Shown here piece by piece: positions 32,326 through 43,102 of a stretch of DNA of 64,000 nucleotides. This stretch comes from an uncultured Erysipelotrichaceae bacterium (lineage in GTDB: Bacteria > Bacillota_I > Bacilli_A > Erysipelotrichales > Erysipelotrichaceae): the NCBI GenBank assembly GCA_900314905.1, contig OMXA01000007.1, positions 1 through 64,000 of the forward strand. The letters run 5' to 3'. Every line of letters begins with the position of its first letter. Position 1 is the stretch's first letter. Under the pieces are notes generated by a model. It was not told the DNA's origin, searched no databases, and saw nothing but the letters and a program-made list of their open reading frames with translations. The position numbers were made by a program, and so were the translations under genes.

Positions 32326-33861
32326 ATGGAAGAAGAAAAGAATGAGAAAGAGCCTGAGATCATGCACCTGTCGACGGATCAGCATCCGAAGAATGATCAG
32401 TCAGAAACAAAGAAGCTCCGCCGGCAGAACAGAACTCTGAAGACCTGGCTGGCGGTGCTTTCGATTGCGGTATTTCTGGTCGGCTGGCTGCTGGGCAGTC
32501 TGATCCCGCTTCCGAATATGACTGGCGTGAGGTCCTTGCTTTCAACGGCTGGCAAGGCTTCTTCATCTGACAAGATCAATGTGGTCATGAACCTGATGGA
32601 GAACAGCTGGTTCTTTGCGGATTCGATTGAGGATCTTGATACCAGACTGACGGATCAGGCCCTGAAAGGCATTACCGCAAATCAGGAAGATCTTCATACC
32701 GAATACATGTCTGCCGATGAGATCACGCAATTCACGCAATCGATCAACCGGAACTTTGTCGGCATCGGCGTGCAGTTCACCAACAGCGATGGCATTCCGC
32801 TGGTCACGAAGGTCATCCGCAGCTCACCGGCGGAGGCTGCTGGCGTTCAGGCAGGGGATATCATCTATTCCGTAGATGGCACAAAAGTGGAAGGGATGAC
32901 TTCTGATGAAATCCGGGGACTGGTGCAGGGAGAAGAGGGCACCAAGGTTACCGTGGTTTTCAAGCGCGGGGATGAACTGGTCACGATGGAGATCACCAGA
33001 GCGGAGGTTTCCAATACGATTGATGGCCGGATCACGGAGGAAGGAGATGGCTACCTGCAGATTCTGCAGTTCGGAGAAGGAACCGCAGGCCAGCTGAAGT
33101 CCTATCTCGATGAGTTTGAAGAAAAAGGAGTCACCAGGCTGATCATCGACTTGCGGGATGACGGCGGCGGATACCTGGATGCGCTGAAGGGGGTTCTCAG
33201 CTATTTTCTGAAGGAGAACACGCTGATTCTGCAGCGGGAATACTCAGATGGAACCCTGATGAAAACCTATACAGATAAAGGCCAGTACACCTCCTTCGGA
33301 CCGATTGTGCTGCTGGTGAATGGAAATACTGCTTCGGCAGCGGAAGCGTTCACGCTGGCCATGAAAGAACAGAGAGATGATGTGACCATCGTCGGAGAGA
33401 CGACGTATGGAAAAGGAACGGTTCAGATCACGAAGTATTTCGATGATGGCAGTGCACTGAAATATACCGATTCGAAATGGATGTCTCCGGAAGGAGTATG
33501 GGTCAATGGCACCGGCATTGTTCCGGATGAAGAAGTGAAGCTCCCGGAGGTGCTCTATACGAGCTATACCGCAATGGAGGAAGGCGATTCCTATGCGCTG
33601 GATTCGGTTTCTGATTATACGAAGGAAGCACAGATGCTGCTGCAGTATCTTGGCTATGAGGCGGATCGCACCGATGGGTATTTTGATGAATCGACGCAGA
33701 ATGCAATTCTGAAGTATCAGCAGGATCATGAAATGGAAGAGACCGGAATCCTGAACAAAGATGTCTATGAGAGACTGATTTCAGCAGTGGTGCTGGACTG
33801 GCAGACGAATGAGGATCATGATCCGCAGCTTGCAAAGGCAAAGGAGATTCTACATGGCTGA
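32326..33861 (+). CDS. S41-family carboxyl-terminal processing protease (CtpA/CtpB-like)
   Basis: A 511-aa membrane-anchored protease: one signal anchor (residues about 40-62), a PDZ domain (about 140-215, [19 protein letters not shown]), the S41 catalytic domain with the Ser in [10 protein letters not shown] (near 345) and the Lys in [12 protein letters not shown] (near 370), and a C-terminal peptidoglycan-binding domain (about 425-490). The wall-binding domain suggests it acts on envelope proteins outside the membrane. GAGGAT precedes the ATG. A PG-binding C-terminus is also found in B. subtilis CtpA-type enzymes. Confidence 0.93.
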   Translation: MEEEKNEKEPEIMHLSTDQHPKNDQSETKKLRRQNRTLKTWLAVLSIAVFLVGWLLGSLIPLPNMTGVRSLLSTAGKASSSDKINVVMNLMENSWFFADSIEDLDTRLTDQALKGITANQEDLHTEYMSADEITQFTQSINRNFVGIGVQFTNSDGIPLVTKVIRSSPAEAAGVQAGDIIYSVDGTKVEGMTSDEIRGLVQGEEGTKVTVVFKRGDELVTMEITRAEVSNTIDGRITEEGDGYLQILQFGEGTAGQLKSYLDEFEEKGVTRLIIDLRDDGGGYLDALKGVLSYFLKENTLILQREYSDGTLMKTYTDKGQYTSFGPIVLLVNGNTASAAEAFTLAMKEQRDDVTIVGETTYGKGTVQITKYFDDGSALKYTDSKWMSPEGVWVNGTGIVPDEEVKLPEVLYTSYTAMEEGDSYALDSVSDYTKEAQMLLQYLGYEADRTDGYFDESTQNAILKYQQDHEMEETGILNKDVYERLISAVVLDWQTNEDHDPQLAKAKEILHG

Positions 33862-35830
33862 TCATTTTGAACTGGTTTCGCCGTTTTCTCCGACTGGCGA
33901 TCAGCCGCAGGCAATTGATCAGCTGGTCGAAGGACTGAAAGAAGGAAAAAAAGAACAGGTGCTGGAAGGTGCTACCGGCACTGGAAAGACCTTCACCATG
34001 GCAAATGTCATAGCCAGAGTCAATCGGCCTACTCTGGTCTTTTCTCATAACAAGACCCTGGCCGGACAGCTTTACAGCGAATTCAAGGAACTGTTTCCGC
34101 ACAACCGGGTCGAATACTTTGTCTCGAACTTCGACTACTATCAGCCTGAGGCTTATATGCCGAAAACCGACATGTATATCGAGAAGACGGCGGCGATCAA
34201 TGAAGAGCTGGATATGTTCCGCGAGTCTGCTCTGAATTCGCTGCTCGAGCGCAGAGATACGATTGTGGTGGCATCGGTCGCCTGCATCTATGCTGCTTCG
34301 GATCCGAAGCAGTACAAGGATATGTTCTTCACGATCCGGGTAGGAGAAACCTATGATCGCAATACGCTGCTGCGCAAGTTCATCAGTCTGCAGTACCGCC
34401 GCAATGATCAGGACCAGCTGCGCGGAACGCTGCGGGTGCGCGGAGATGTGATTGAAGTCACGCCGAGCTATACCGATCAGTTCAATATCCGCATCGAGAT
34501 GTTCGGCGATGAGATCGACCGGATTTCGGAAGTGGATCCGGTAACCGGACATACCCAGCAGGCTTATCAGTTCTACAATATCTTTCCTGCTTCCGGATAT
34601 GCGCGCTCTAAGGAAACGATGGAACGGGCATGCAATGATATCGAAGCAGAGCTCGAGGACAGACTGAAATATTTCCGCTCAGAGGGGAAGCTGCTGGAAG
34701 CCGAACGTCTGGAGCAGAGAACCAGATTTGACCTGGAAGCACTCCGGGAGAATGGCTACTGTTCCGGCATCGAGAACTATTCCATGCATATTGACGGAAG
34801 AGTTCCGGGACAGAGGCCATGGAATCTGTTTGATTATTTTCCGAAGGACTTCCTGCTGTTTGTGGATGAGTCGCATGTTTCTCTGCCGCAGGTCAGAGGA
34901 ATGTACAATGGCGATCATCAGCGCAAGCAGGTACTGGTGGATTACGGGTTCCGCCTGCCTTCTGCTCTGGAAAACAGACCGATGAAGTTTGATGAATGGG
35001 AGTCCATGATCAACCAGGTAGTCTACTGCAGTGCTACCCCAGGAGATTATGAGCTGGATCATGTGAATCATGAAGTCGTGGAGCAGATCATCCGTCCGAC
35101 CGGACTGCTCGATCCGAAAATCACCGTCAAGCCGACAAAAGGACAGGTGGATGATATCTGCGATCAGATTGATGCCCGCATTGCCCGCAATGAACGGGTG
35201 CTGATCACGACGCTGACCGTACGCATGGCCGAGGATCTGACCCAGTATCTGAAGGATCGTTCTTATAAAGTTGCTTATCTGCATCATGAGACCAAGACGC
35301 TGGAACGTTCGGAAGTGATCCGGAATCTGAGACTTGGCAAGATTGATGTCATCGTCGGCATCAACCTGCTTAGAGAAGGCCTGGACATTCCGGAGGTTTC
35401 TCTGGTCTGCATCCTGGATGCAGATAAGGAAGGATTCCTGCGTTCGGAACGTTCGCTGATTCAGACAATCGGCCGGGCAGCCCGCAATGCCAATGGTGAA
35501 GTCATCATGTATGCGGATGTCATGACGGATTCGATGAAGCATGCGATTGATGAAACCAATCGCAGACGGACTATTCAGGAAGCATATAACAGAGAACATG
35601 GCATCACGCCGAAAACGGTCATCAAGCCGGTCGAGGAAGCGATCCGCGGCAAGGAAACCAAGGAGATGGCCGCAAAGTATCTGAAAAAGAAGAACAAGCT
35701 CGGAAAGAAGGACAAGGAATCTCTGATTGCTGATATGGAAGCAGAGATGAAAGAAGCAGCTAAGTCTCTCGACTTTGAACGGGCAGCGGAGCTGCGCGAT
35801 ATGATTTTCGAGCTGAAAGCAGAAGATTGA
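33854..35830 (+). CDS. uvrB: UvrABC system protein B
   Basis: A 658-aa DNA repair helicase-like subunit of the excinuclease. Walker A GATGTGKT is near residue 38, the beta-hairpin YYQPEAYMP that inserts into damaged DNA near 92, helicase motif DESHV near 335, the C-terminal helicase motifs (TIGRAARN near 535), and the UVR domain ending [12 protein letters not shown] that contacts UvrC. The start at 33854 overlaps the protease gene's end by eight bases and follows AAGGAGA. uvrA does not follow directly, unlike in B. subtilis. Confidence 0.97.
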   Translation: MADHFELVSPFSPTGDQPQAIDQLVEGLKEGKKEQVLEGATGTGKTFTMANVIARVNRPTLVFSHNKTLAGQLYSEFKELFPHNRVEYFVSNFDYYQPEAYMPKTDMYIEKTAAINEELDMFRESALNSLLERRDTIVVASVACIYAASDPKQYKDMFFTIRVGETYDRNTLLRKFISLQYRRNDQDQLRGTLRVRGDVIEVTPSYTDQFNIRIEMFGDEIDRISEVDPVTGHTQQAYQFYNIFPASGYARSKETMERACNDIEAELEDRLKYFRSEGKLLEAERLEQRTRFDLEALRENGYCSGIENYSMHIDGRVPGQRPWNLFDYFPKDFLLFVDESHVSLPQVRGMYNGDHQRKQVLVDYGFRLPSALENRPMKFDEWESMINQVVYCSATPGDYELDHVNHEVVEQIIRPTGLLDPKITVKPTKGQVDDICDQIDARIARNERVLITTLTVRMAEDLTQYLKDRSYKVAYLHHETKTLERSEVIRNLRLGKIDVIVGINLLREGLDIPEVSLVCILDADKEGFLRSERSLIQTIGRAARNANGEVIMYADVMTDSMKHAIDETNRRRTIQEAYNREHGITPKTVIKPVEEAIRGKETKEMAAKYLKKKNKLGKKDKESLIADMEAEMKEAAKSLDFERAAELRDMIFELKAED

Positions 35831-35878
35831 GCAATTGCTTTCTTAAATTTCATTTAAGATCCATCAGCCGAATTCCAT

Positions 35879-35905
35879 GAAAAGCGCATGGTTATGCACT
35901 TTTCT
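35879..35905 (+). terminator. Probable terminator of uvrB
   Basis: Stem AAAAGCGCA/TGCACTTTT (one C-A mismatch) with a 6-nt loop; the tail is only moderately T-rich. Confidence 0.55.
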
Positions 35906-35993
35906 GAAGAATTCAGCTTTTCTTTCCTGACTTGGTTCGGTTGCGGCAGAATCGTCCGCATTTTAAAATGAAGCAGATACGGGGGAAGTGCGC

Positions 35994-37682
35994 ATGGCAG
36001 AGAAAAAGGATTTCATGGCTGAGCTTGCCAAGGAAGTAGACGCAAAGAAGCATGGCCGGAATGTGAAAATTGATACGGTTGATGATTTTGTCCCGAAAAA
36101 GCGTCTCGTCAGAGAAACTGAATATGACCGGGAAGAAGATTATACGGCACCAGTGAAAAAGAAGCCGGGAACCGATCTGGATGAGATGGTCCGGATGGAG
36201 GAACCGAAGAAGCTGAAGACGTTTTCGGATGAGCTGAAAGACAATTCCGGATTTGATGAAAAAGAGGCGTATGGAGATCCGGATTCCCCGGATTCGTTTG
36301 CAGAAGAAGAACGGGTGAAGATTGAGAAGCCGAAGCGGCATCTGTCAGCAGGAGGAAAGATTCTGATTGCGGCAGCTGCAGCGGCTGCGGCTTTCCTGAT
36401 CTACTGGTTCGGATTTGCTCCGCATATCGTGATGCAGGACTTTGTCGGAAAGGATCTCAATTCTGTCTCTGCCTGGGCAAAGCAGAATAAGATGGATGCC
36501 GGCGTGGTCGCAACGGCTACGCCCGAATACAGCATGGAGATCGATAAAGACCTGATTCTTTCGCAGAGTGTTTCTGCCGGGACAAAGATCAGGAAGGATA
36601 CTCCGGTGACCTTCACGCTCTCGCTTGGACCGGATCCGGATGAGGCTGTGACGTTTCCGGATATCAGGAATATGACTCAGAGCGAGATCACGGACTGGAT
36701 CAATGAAAATAAGCTTCTGAAGACCAAGGTTACCACACAATACAGCACGACAGTGGAAAGCGGTGCAGTGATTTCCTATGATCTGAAGAATGCGGATGAA
36801 TCTTCCTTTACCAGGGGAACGACCTTGAATATCATCTGTTCCAAAGGTGCTGCGCCGGCTGGACAGGTTACGGTCGAGAGCTGGGTGAATAAGGAATTCG
36901 CAGGGGCAAACGGCTGGGCTGCGTCCAAGAAGCTGACTGTCAACAAGCAGGAGACTTATTCTGACAAGGTGGATTCCGGATTAGTCATTTCCCAGTCTCC
37001 GGAGGCTGGTCAGACCCTGGAAGAAGGCGGGACGATCACCTTTGTGGTTTCCAAAGGCAAAGGGGTGACCGTTCCGAATCTGGTCGGCTATACCAAGGAA
37101 CAGCTGGACGCCTGGACGGCGGATAAGAACAATGATGTCACGGTAGTCACCAAGTCTATCTATAATGAGGCGCCCGCAGGTTCTGTCATTTCCCAGTCCA
37201 TCAATGCCGGTACTGTCGTAGACAGCGGAACAGTTCTGGAGCTGACGGTTTCTCTGTATCTTCCGATCCTGCAGACGAACAGCCGCCAGTGGCTTGGCAA
37301 GGATTATCTGGAACTGAAAGCATGGGTGGATGATGTGAATTCCAAAGGAGCGAATATCCAGGCTGGCGAATATGGTGCAGATTATCAGCCGACGACCAGC
37401 GATGAATATCCGACGCCGGGCCAGATCACAAAATATGCCTGCAGCTATGGAACAAGTGATGTCGGCAATGGCTGTGAACGCCCGCTGTCTCTGAATGCAC
37501 GCATTGCATATCAGGTATCGACAGGACCGAAGACCGCTGCCACCCCGACGCCTGCGCCGACGGCAGAACCGACGACCGCTCCGAGCAGCTCAGGCTCTAA
37601 TAATCCTGATGCTGTACCGGTCTCGCCGGGATCCAGTTCTTCGCCGGAAGCATCTGCTTCTCCGACGGCAGAAACTCATTGA
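35994..37682 (+). CDS. PASTA-domain membrane protein (no kinase domain)
   Basis: A 562-aa single-pass protein: charged cytoplasmic segment (residues 1-118), a membrane helix (about 121-142), then four PASTA-like repeats (about 143-430; each with the F/P-D-x-x-G and S-x-G-x-x-x-x-x-G-x-x-x-x-x-x-S pattern), and a Thr/Pro/Ser-rich tail. PASTA domains bind cell-wall precursors or muropeptides. The usual Ser/Thr kinase or penicillin-binding domain is missing and replaced by the acidic/basic cytoplasmic region. GTG two codons upstream is an alternative; GGGGG lies eight bases before the ATG used. Role is unknown but likely envelope sensing or scaffolding. Confidence 0.85.
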   Translation: MAEKKDFMAELAKEVDAKKHGRNVKIDTVDDFVPKKRLVRETEYDREEDYTAPVKKKPGTDLDEMVRMEEPKKLKTFSDELKDNSGFDEKEAYGDPDSPDSFAEEERVKIEKPKRHLSAGGKILIAAAAAAAAFLIYWFGFAPHIVMQDFVGKDLNSVSAWAKQNKMDAGVVATATPEYSMEIDKDLILSQSVSAGTKIRKDTPVTFTLSLGPDPDEAVTFPDIRNMTQSEITDWINENKLLKTKVTTQYSTTVESGAVISYDLKNADESSFTRGTTLNIICSKGAAPAGQVTVESWVNKEFAGANGWAASKKLTVNKQETYSDKVDSGLVISQSPEAGQTLEEGGTITFVVSKGKGVTVPNLVGYTKEQLDAWTADKNNDVTVVTKSIYNEAPAGSVISQSINAGTVVDSGTVLELTVSLYLPILQTNSRQWLGKDYLELKAWVDDVNSKGANIQAGEYGADYQPTTSDEYPTPGQITKYACSYGTSDVGNGCERPLSLNARIAYQVSTGPKTAATPTPAPTAEPTTAPSSSGSNNPDAVPVSPGSSSSPEASASPTAETH

Positions 37683-37726
37683 GAACAGAATCAGATCAAG
37701 ATAGAAATGAAGGGAGGGTCTGAACT

Positions 37727-39286
37727 TTGAATGCTCTGAAACGCGCCTGGGCTTATGTAAGACGCAAGCCAACCAAAACCATACTTCTGATGATCACGTT
37801 CTTCCTGATCGGGAATCTGGTGATTCTCGGCCTTGGCATTTCTGAAGCGGCTGAAAATGCGAAGATCCTTACCAGGAAGTCCATGCGGGCCGTCGTGAGT
37901 TATGAAGTGGATTACAACTCGTATTACAACTACGTGAATACTCTGACGGATGAAGATGAGATCAATCAGGCGTATCAGAATTCACCGACCATTGACGCTT
38001 CACTTGCTCAGGAACTGTCCAGGGATGAGCGGGTCATTGCGTTCAACTACATGGTTAATACAACTGCCTACAGCGTCGGATTTGACAATGTGCCGGTCGG
38101 CAATGAGGAGAACCGGGGAACTTCTACGTATACCGATGAGAATGGCAATACGGTAGAGTACCGGGATCCGAATATCATGATCTATGCGAACATGTATCCG
38201 AATATGATTGAATTTGCGGAAGGAACCTTCAATGTGGTTTCCGGAAACATGTTCACGCAGAGCGATATCGATGACGCAAAGAATGTTGTCCTGATCACGC
38301 AGGAACTTGCCGATCAGAATAATCTGAAGGTCGGCGATACCATCACCCTGACGACTCTGGATACCTATTCCCAGCAGGATTATCTCAATGGCGGTGCGAC
38401 TGCAGATGAGCTGAACCTCGAACTGGAAATCTGCGGCATCTACACGACCAAGAACGATGTGGATCCGAGCTCAGAGAATTATAAATGGATGTCCCCCTAT
38501 GAATCGCCGAAGAATATCGTGCTCATGCCGATGACATCTTATGCAGAATACATGAAGAAGCAGATCGAGGTTGCGGTTAAGGTTCATCCGGAATATTACG
38601 AGGGAGTGAACCTGGAAGATATCGAAGCGGCAGTGAGTGTTCCGACCAAGGTTGTGTATCTGCTCGATGATCCGCTCCATGTCGACCAGTTCGTGGCAGA
38701 TCATAGCAGCAGCCTGGCACCTTATACGATTCTCAATGCGAACAATGAGACCTTCAAGAAGATGGCCAGACCCCTTGATACGCTGAGCTTCTTTGCCAAT
38801 ATCGTGGTCTGGATCGTGGTCGTCAATGCGGTAGTGATCATTTCTCTGGTGACTGCGCTGACGCTCAAGACCAGAGAATACGAGATCGGTGTACTGCTTT
38901 CGATCGGCGTGTCCAAGGCAAAAATCGTGCTGCAGCTGTTCGCGGAGCTGTTCGTGATTGCAGTCATCGGATTCGGGCTTGCTTCGATATCCGGTTCTCT
39001 GCTTGCCGGCAAGGTTGGCGAGACTGTGCTGAATTATCAGACAGCTTCGGATGCCCAGTATGAGACGGATGACAATGATGGCGGCTATTACTTCAGCGAC
39101 AGCACCGATTATTTCACGGAGGTGACGCAGGAAGATCTGCTTTCTCAGTACCATGTGTCTGTTTCGCCGCTGCTGATCGGGAAGATCTATCTGCTCGGAA
39201 CGGGAGTCGTGCTGATTGCAATCATTATTCCTTCCTTCATGATCATGCGTCTGAATCCGAAGCAGATTCTTCTGGAGCAGAACTGA
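37727..39286 (+). CDS. FtsX/MacB-like ABC transporter permease
   Basis: A 519-aa membrane protein with one N-terminal helix (residues 17-40), a large extracellular domain (about 41-355), and three C-terminal helices (about 360-515), the MacB/FtsX fold. It begins with TTG: AGGGAGGG (37711-37718) is eight bases upstream, and the ATG four bases further on is out of frame. The partner ATPase starts ten bases after its stop. MacB-type pairs export peptides or lipoproteins, or act as mechanotransmitters; the substrate is not known. Confidence 0.88.
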   Translation: MNALKRAWAYVRRKPTKTILLMITFFLIGNLVILGLGISEAAENAKILTRKSMRAVVSYEVDYNSYYNYVNTLTDEDEINQAYQNSPTIDASLAQELSRDERVIAFNYMVNTTAYSVGFDNVPVGNEENRGTSTYTDENGNTVEYRDPNIMIYANMYPNMIEFAEGTFNVVSGNMFTQSDIDDAKNVVLITQELADQNNLKVGDTITLTTLDTYSQQDYLNGGATADELNLELEICGIYTTKNDVDPSSENYKWMSPYESPKNIVLMPMTSYAEYMKKQIEVAVKVHPEYYEGVNLEDIEAAVSVPTKVVYLLDDPLHVDQFVADHSSSLAPYTILNANNETFKKMARPLDTLSFFANIVVWIVVVNAVVIISLVTALTLKTREYEIGVLLSIGVSKAKIVLQLFAELFVIAVIGFGLASISGSLLAGKVGETVLNYQTASDAQYETDDNDGGYYFSDSTDYFTEVTQEDLLSQYHVSVSPLLIGKIYLLGTGVVLIAIIIPSFMIMRLNPKQILLEQN

Positions 39287-39296
39287 GGAGGACACT

Positions 39297-39971
39297 ATGG
39301 GAACGATACTGAAACTGGAAGATCTCTGCTATGGCTATATTGACGGCGGCTACAAGCGCGAGATCCTGAAGCATCTCTCCTACAGCTTTGAAGAAGGAAC
39401 GTTCTATACGATCCTGGGCCCTTCCGGATCAGGCAAGACGACCTTGCTGTCGATCATGGCAGGCCTGGATAAGCAGGAAAGCGGACATGTTTATTATCAG
39501 GAGGAAGATATCGATCAGATGGGGCTGTATAAATACCGCCGCAACAAGATCGGGGTGGTCTTCCAGTCTTATAACCTGATCACCTATCTCACCGGCCTGG
39601 AGAATATCCTGGTGGCGATGACGGAAACGGACAATGATATTCCTGGGAACCATAAGGACATGGCATATGCACTGCTGAATATGGTGGGCATTGCCAATAC
39701 GAAGGCAGATCGGCTTGTCACGCATCTTTCCGGCGGAGAACAGCAGAGAATTGCGATTGCCAGAGCAATTGCCGGAAACGTTGATCTGATCTTCGCGGAT
39801 GAGCCGACTGGCAATCTGGATACGGAGACGGAGCAGGAGATCATCAAGCTGTTCCAGATGCTGAGCGAGAAGTTCGGCAAGACCATCATTGCCGTTACAC
39901 ACTCGAATGAAGTCTCCAAGCTCAGCGATCACCGAGTGCTGCTGAAGAACGGTGTGCTGCAGGATCTGTAA
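39297..39971 (+). CDS. ABC transporter ATP-binding protein (MacB/LolD type)
   Basis: A 224-aa ATPase partner of the preceding permease. Walker A GPSGSGKTT is near residue 39, the Q-loop FQSYNLI near 87, the signature LSGGEQQRIAIARA near 145, Walker [14 protein letters not shown] near 165, and His in AVTHSNEV near 200. GAGGA precedes the ATG. Confidence 0.93.
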   Translation: MGTILKLEDLCYGYIDGGYKREILKHLSYSFEEGTFYTILGPSGSGKTTLLSIMAGLDKQESGHVYYQEEDIDQMGLYKYRRNKIGVVFQSYNLITYLTGLENILVAMTETDNDIPGNHKDMAYALLNMVGIANTKADRLVTHLSGGEQQRIAIARAIAGNVDLIFADEPTGNLDTETEQEIIKLFQMLSEKFGKTIIAVTHSNEVSKLSDHRVLLKNGVLQDL

Positions 39972-39978
39972 ACCGAAA

Positions 39979-40031
39979 AGAAGCCTTGTGTCCTGAATGG
40001 AGGATTCTCCATCCGGATGCAAAGCTTCTTT
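39979..40031 (+). terminator. Terminator of the MacB-like pair
   Basis: Stem AAGAAGC-TTG/CAA-GCTTCTT (single-base bulges) around a branched loop that itself contains GGAGGATTCTCC; it is followed by five T. Confidence 0.65.
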
Positions 40032-40052
40032 TTCGATCAGAATATCCGGGAT

Positions 40053-40892
40053 TCAGAGATTCAGAAATGCGGGGATCTTTTCTGCTTCCTTCTGCCCTTT
40101 GTGATAGAGATCAATGATCTTCTGCCGGTCTTTGGTCAGCGTGTCCATGCCTTCAATGCTGTCCGGAGCAAGGATCAGAATTTTCCCCTGCCGTTCGAGA
40201 CTGATTGCTTCATCCAGCTCACGGTTGTAAGTCTCTGCCCGTTTCTTCAGCGCTTCAGCAGCCATCGGCCATTTCTTCAAGAACCATGCGAACTTCTGAT
40301 CCTTTGAGGAATTGCGGTAATAGTGCCGCGGTCTTGTGAGGATGACGATGACCTTCTCGCAGCCGGCATCGAATGCCTTCTGAAATGGAATGGGGTCAGA
40401 GAGTCCCCCATCGAAATAGATACCGCCTTTCCATGCATAAGGCTTGGAAGCAACCGGTACGCAGCTGCTGGCTTTGATTGCGCCATAGTCATCCTGCACC
40501 ATATCATGAGAATCAAAGTATACTGGCTTGCCTGTCACAGCGTCTGTCGCAACGATGCGGAAAGTTCTGCCGCTTTTCATGATCTGTTCGAAGTTCAGCG
40601 GGTTCTCGCCCCCTGAATTCGTCAGCGCATCCCCATAGATATATTCCAGATCAATATAGTTTCCTTTGGTGATCATGTTGCGGAAGCTCATGTAGTCTTT
40701 CCGGAAACTGTAATTGGTGTAGAACTGATAGTTCCTTCCCTTCTGACCTGCCAGGAAAGATGCTTCATTTGCGCTGCCGGCAGAAACACCGATGAGATAA
40801 TCAAATGAGACTCCATGATCCAGGCACCAGTCAAAGATGCCTGCTCCGAAGATGCCGCGTTCTCCGCCTCCTACGTCCACGATTCCATTCAT
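40053..40892 (-). CDS. Patatin-like phospholipase
   Basis: A 279-aa cytosolic acyl hydrolase of the YjjU-like patatin branch. The oxyanion motif GGGERG is near residue 8, the nucleophile elbow GVSAG near 37 (Ser39), and the catalytic Asp in DGGLSDPIP near 158 completes the Ser-Asp dyad. GAGGGG lies upstream of the ATG, and TAGAAT (minus strand, 40923-40918) is a probable -10. The lipid substrate is not known. Confidence 0.92.
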   Translation of the reverse strand: MNGIVDVGGGERGIFGAGIFDWCLDHGVSFDYLIGVSAGSANEASFLAGQKGRNYQFYTNYSFRKDYMSFRNMITKGNYIDLEYIYGDALTNSGGENPLNFEQIMKSGRTFRIVATDAVTGKPVYFDSHDMVQDDYGAIKASSCVPVASKPYAWKGGIYFDGGLSDPIPFQKAFDAGCEKVIVILTRPRHYYRNSSKDQKFAWFLKKWPMAAEALKKRAETYNRELDEAISLERQGKILILAPDSIEGMDTLTKDRQKIIDLYHKGQKEAEKIPAFLNL

Positions 40893-41015
40893 GAAAATGT
40901 CCCCTCTTTACGCAAGGATTCTATCATCTGGAAGAGGATCATGAAAACTTCATTCGAGGCAATCTGTATAGACTTCCTGGCAGTTCAATTCTCCTGTTTC
41001 TTTCAGGAACAGGGA

Positions 41016-41024
41016 TGCTAGAAT
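41016..41024 (+). promoter_or_regulatory. Extended -10 promoter of the lrp-aminotransferase operon
   Basis: TGC-TAGAAT with GGAGGG downstream before the ATG at 41054. Confidence 0.55.
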
Positions 41025-41053
41025 AAAGGCATTATCCGGATGGAGGGTTTATT

Positions 41054-41542
41054 ATGGATGAACTGGCAATGCTGCACCTGCTTGAAAATGACCCGCAGAT
41101 TTCAGCTGAAGATCTGGCAGATGCACTGAATGAGAAGGAAGCGGATGTCCTGCGTGCAAAAGAGCGGCTGGAAAAGGACAAAGTAATCTGCGGCTATCAT
41201 ACGGTGATCAACTGGGACAAGACCAATGATGAGCGCTGCAGCGCGGTCATTGAAGTCAGCGCGAAGCCGGAACGTGACGTAGGCTACGATGCCATTGCAG
41301 AGCGTATCGCGCGCTTTGATGAGGTGACCAGCCTGTATCTCATGAGCGGGAAGTCGGAATTCCTGGTGACGATTGAAGGCAAAACGATGAGGGAGATCGG
41401 CGATTTCGTCGGGCAGAAACTGGCGCCGATTGAAGGCGTCACTTCCACTGTGACCTGCTTCATGCTGAAAAAATACAAAGTAGAAGGCATGATGCTGGAA
41501 GAAGAGCCGCTTAAGGATGAAAGGCAGATTGTCCATGAGTGA
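41054..41542 (+). CDS. Lrp/AsnC-family transcriptional regulator
   Basis: A 162-aa regulator with an N-terminal winged helix (ISAEDLADALNEKEADVLRAKERLEKDKVI) and a C-terminal RAM ligand domain (about 70-150) that usually senses amino acids. It overlaps the aminotransferase start by eight bases, so the two proteins are made together. It may regulate the operon in response to the amino acid handled by that enzyme, as in other Lrp-aminotransferase pairs. Confidence 0.92.
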   Translation: MDELAMLHLLENDPQISAEDLADALNEKEADVLRAKERLEKDKVICGYHTVINWDKTNDERCSAVIEVSAKPERDVGYDAIAERIARFDEVTSLYLMSGKSEFLVTIEGKTMREIGDFVGQKLAPIEGVTSTVTCFMLKKYKVEGMMLEEEPLKDERQIVHE

Positions 41543-42704
41543 AAGCTATCTGAGCGATCGCGTCAAAGACATGCCGGAATCTCTGCTCTGGAAATTCTTT
41601 TCCCTGGCAAGGCAGACTCCGGGTGTCATTTCGCTGTCAGTCGGCGAACCGGATTTTCCGACGCCCTGGCATATCAGCGAAGAAGGAATCTATGCCATTG
41701 AAAAGGGACGTACGTATTACCCGCCTTCCAAGGGCCTGGAGCAGTTAAGAAAAGGAGTTCCGGAATACTACCGCAGAAGATTCGGCGTCGAAGGCTATGA
41801 AACCGAGAATGTTCTGGTGACATGCGGTGCTTCGGAAGCGATTGATCTGGCTTGCCGCTGTGTGCTGAATCCGGGCGATGAGTGCATCGTTCTGGATCCT
41901 GGCTATATTGCATATGAGCCTGCAGTTCTTCTGGCTGGGGCTGTTCCGGTCTATCTGAAGCTGAAGGAGAGCGAAGGCTTCAAGGTTACTCCGGAGGCAC
42001 TGGAAGCCTGCATCACCGATAAGACGAAGATGATCATCCTGAACTATCCGTGCAATCCGACCGGCGGAATCATGGAGAAAACGGACTATGAGAAGATCAT
42101 CCCGATTCTGAAGAAGCATCATATCTATACGCTGAATGATGAGATCTATCTGGAACTGACCTATGGCGGCGAGCGGTATTCCATGGCAAGATTTGAAGAC
42201 ATGCGTGATCAGATGATGATCGTCTCAGGGTTCTCCAAGGCATATTCCATGACCGGATGGAGACTTGGCTATGTGCTGGCCAGCAAAGAGATGATCAATG
42301 CCATGACGACCATCCATCAGTACACGACAATGGGTCCGGCTACGCCGGCTCAGTTTGCGGCAATCGAAGCGATTTCGAAGCGCTCGGATCATGACATTGA
42401 TCTGCATTGTGAGTCGTTCAAAGCCAGAAGAAACTTCCTGGTCAGCCAACTGAATAAGATGGGCCTTCATACACCGATGCCGGAAGGTGCATTCTATGTG
42501 TTTGCTAACATCACGCCGACCGGACTTTCCAGCTATGACTTCTGCGTGCGCCTGCTGCAGGAAGAAAAGGTGTGCGTGATTCCAGGTAATGCGTTCGGTC
42601 CAAGCGGTGAGGGGTTTGTCCGGATTTCCTATGCATACAGCCTGGAAGAACTGAAGTCGGCCTGTGCCCATATTCAGAATTTCCTGAAGCAGTTCGGCTT
42701 ATGA
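41535..42704 (+). CDS. PLP-dependent aminotransferase (class I/II)
   Basis: A 389-aa fold-type I aminotransferase of the AspC/PatA branch. [12 protein letters not shown] is near residue 35, the Asn-Pro motif NYPCNPTGG near 172, the PLP Lys in [16 protein letters not shown] near 237, and the substrate-carboxylate Arg in FVRISYAY near 370. The start at 41535 lies within the 3' end of the lrp gene. Substrate could be aromatic amino acids, aspartate or alanine. Confidence 0.92.
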   Translation: MSESYLSDRVKDMPESLLWKFFSLARQTPGVISLSVGEPDFPTPWHISEEGIYAIEKGRTYYPPSKGLEQLRKGVPEYYRRRFGVEGYETENVLVTCGASEAIDLACRCVLNPGDECIVLDPGYIAYEPAVLLAGAVPVYLKLKESEGFKVTPEALEACITDKTKMIILNYPCNPTGGIMEKTDYEKIIPILKKHHIYTLNDEIYLELTYGGERYSMARFEDMRDQMMIVSGFSKAYSMTGWRLGYVLASKEMINAMTTIHQYTTMGPATPAQFAAIEAISKRSDHDIDLHCESFKARRNFLVSQLNKMGLHTPMPEGAFYVFANITPTGLSSYDFCVRLLQEEKVCVIPGNAFGPSGEGFVRISYAYSLEELKSACAHIQNFLKQFGL

Positions 42705-42964
42705 GCGACCGTAGTTTTGTTCCGGGAGAAATCGTGAAGCATTTCAAGCGGGAACTCCATCCGGAAGGATCGACTTATCTGTACCGGATCATGGGCGTTG
42801 CAGAGCAGACTGAAACCGGAGAACAGCTGATGGTCTACCAGGCCCTTTACGGAGACTGCAGGCTTTATGCAAGGCCCCTTGAGATGTTTCTGAGCGAAGT
42901 GGATCATAAGAAATATCCGGAGATTGTCCAGAAGTACCGGTTTGAGAAATATACTGGCAGATAA
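42701..42964 (+). CDS. DUF1653 domain-containing protein
   Basis: An 87-aa small protein with the DUF1653 pattern: G-x-x-V-x-H-F-K near residue 9, [17 protein letters not shown] near 26, VYQALYGD near 45, and [10 protein letters not shown] near 58. Function is unknown. Its ATG overlaps the aminotransferase stop by four bases (ATGA), so it is the third gene of that operon. Confidence 0.88.
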   Translation: MSDRSFVPGEIVKHFKRELHPEGSTYLYRIMGVAEQTETGEQLMVYQALYGDCRLYARPLEMFLSEVDHKKYPEIVQKYRFEKYTGR

Positions 42965-43005
42965 GGATGGAGAGCTGGATAGACGCAAAAGGCATTTTCA
43001 AGTAA

Positions 43006-43080
43006 CCGGCGAGAAAGCCTAAGTGCTTCAGCTTTGGGATGAAAGCCGGAACATGTTCAGCAGAAACACTCTTTCTGCTG
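43006..43080 (+). other. Structured remnant with two hairpins, upstream of the tnpB fragment
   Basis: CCGGC/GCCGG (43006-43010 with 43045-43049) encloses AAAGC/GCTTT (43014-43018 with 43031-43035); directly after is a 9-bp perfect hairpin CAGCAGAAA/TTTCTGCTG (43058-43080). In one frame it also reads a Cys/Gly/Ala-rich peptide, with a frame change inside the second hairpin. It is likely the end region of an IS200/IS605-type element (hairpin end or guide-RNA scaffold). Confidence 0.4.
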
Positions 43081-43102
43081 CGTATCCGATAATAGGAGCA
43101 CA

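Noticed and set aside
37731-37740. ATG as start of the MacB-like permease
   Set aside because: This ATG is out of frame with the long coding sequence; the in-frame TTG at 37727 with AGGGAGGG upstream fits.
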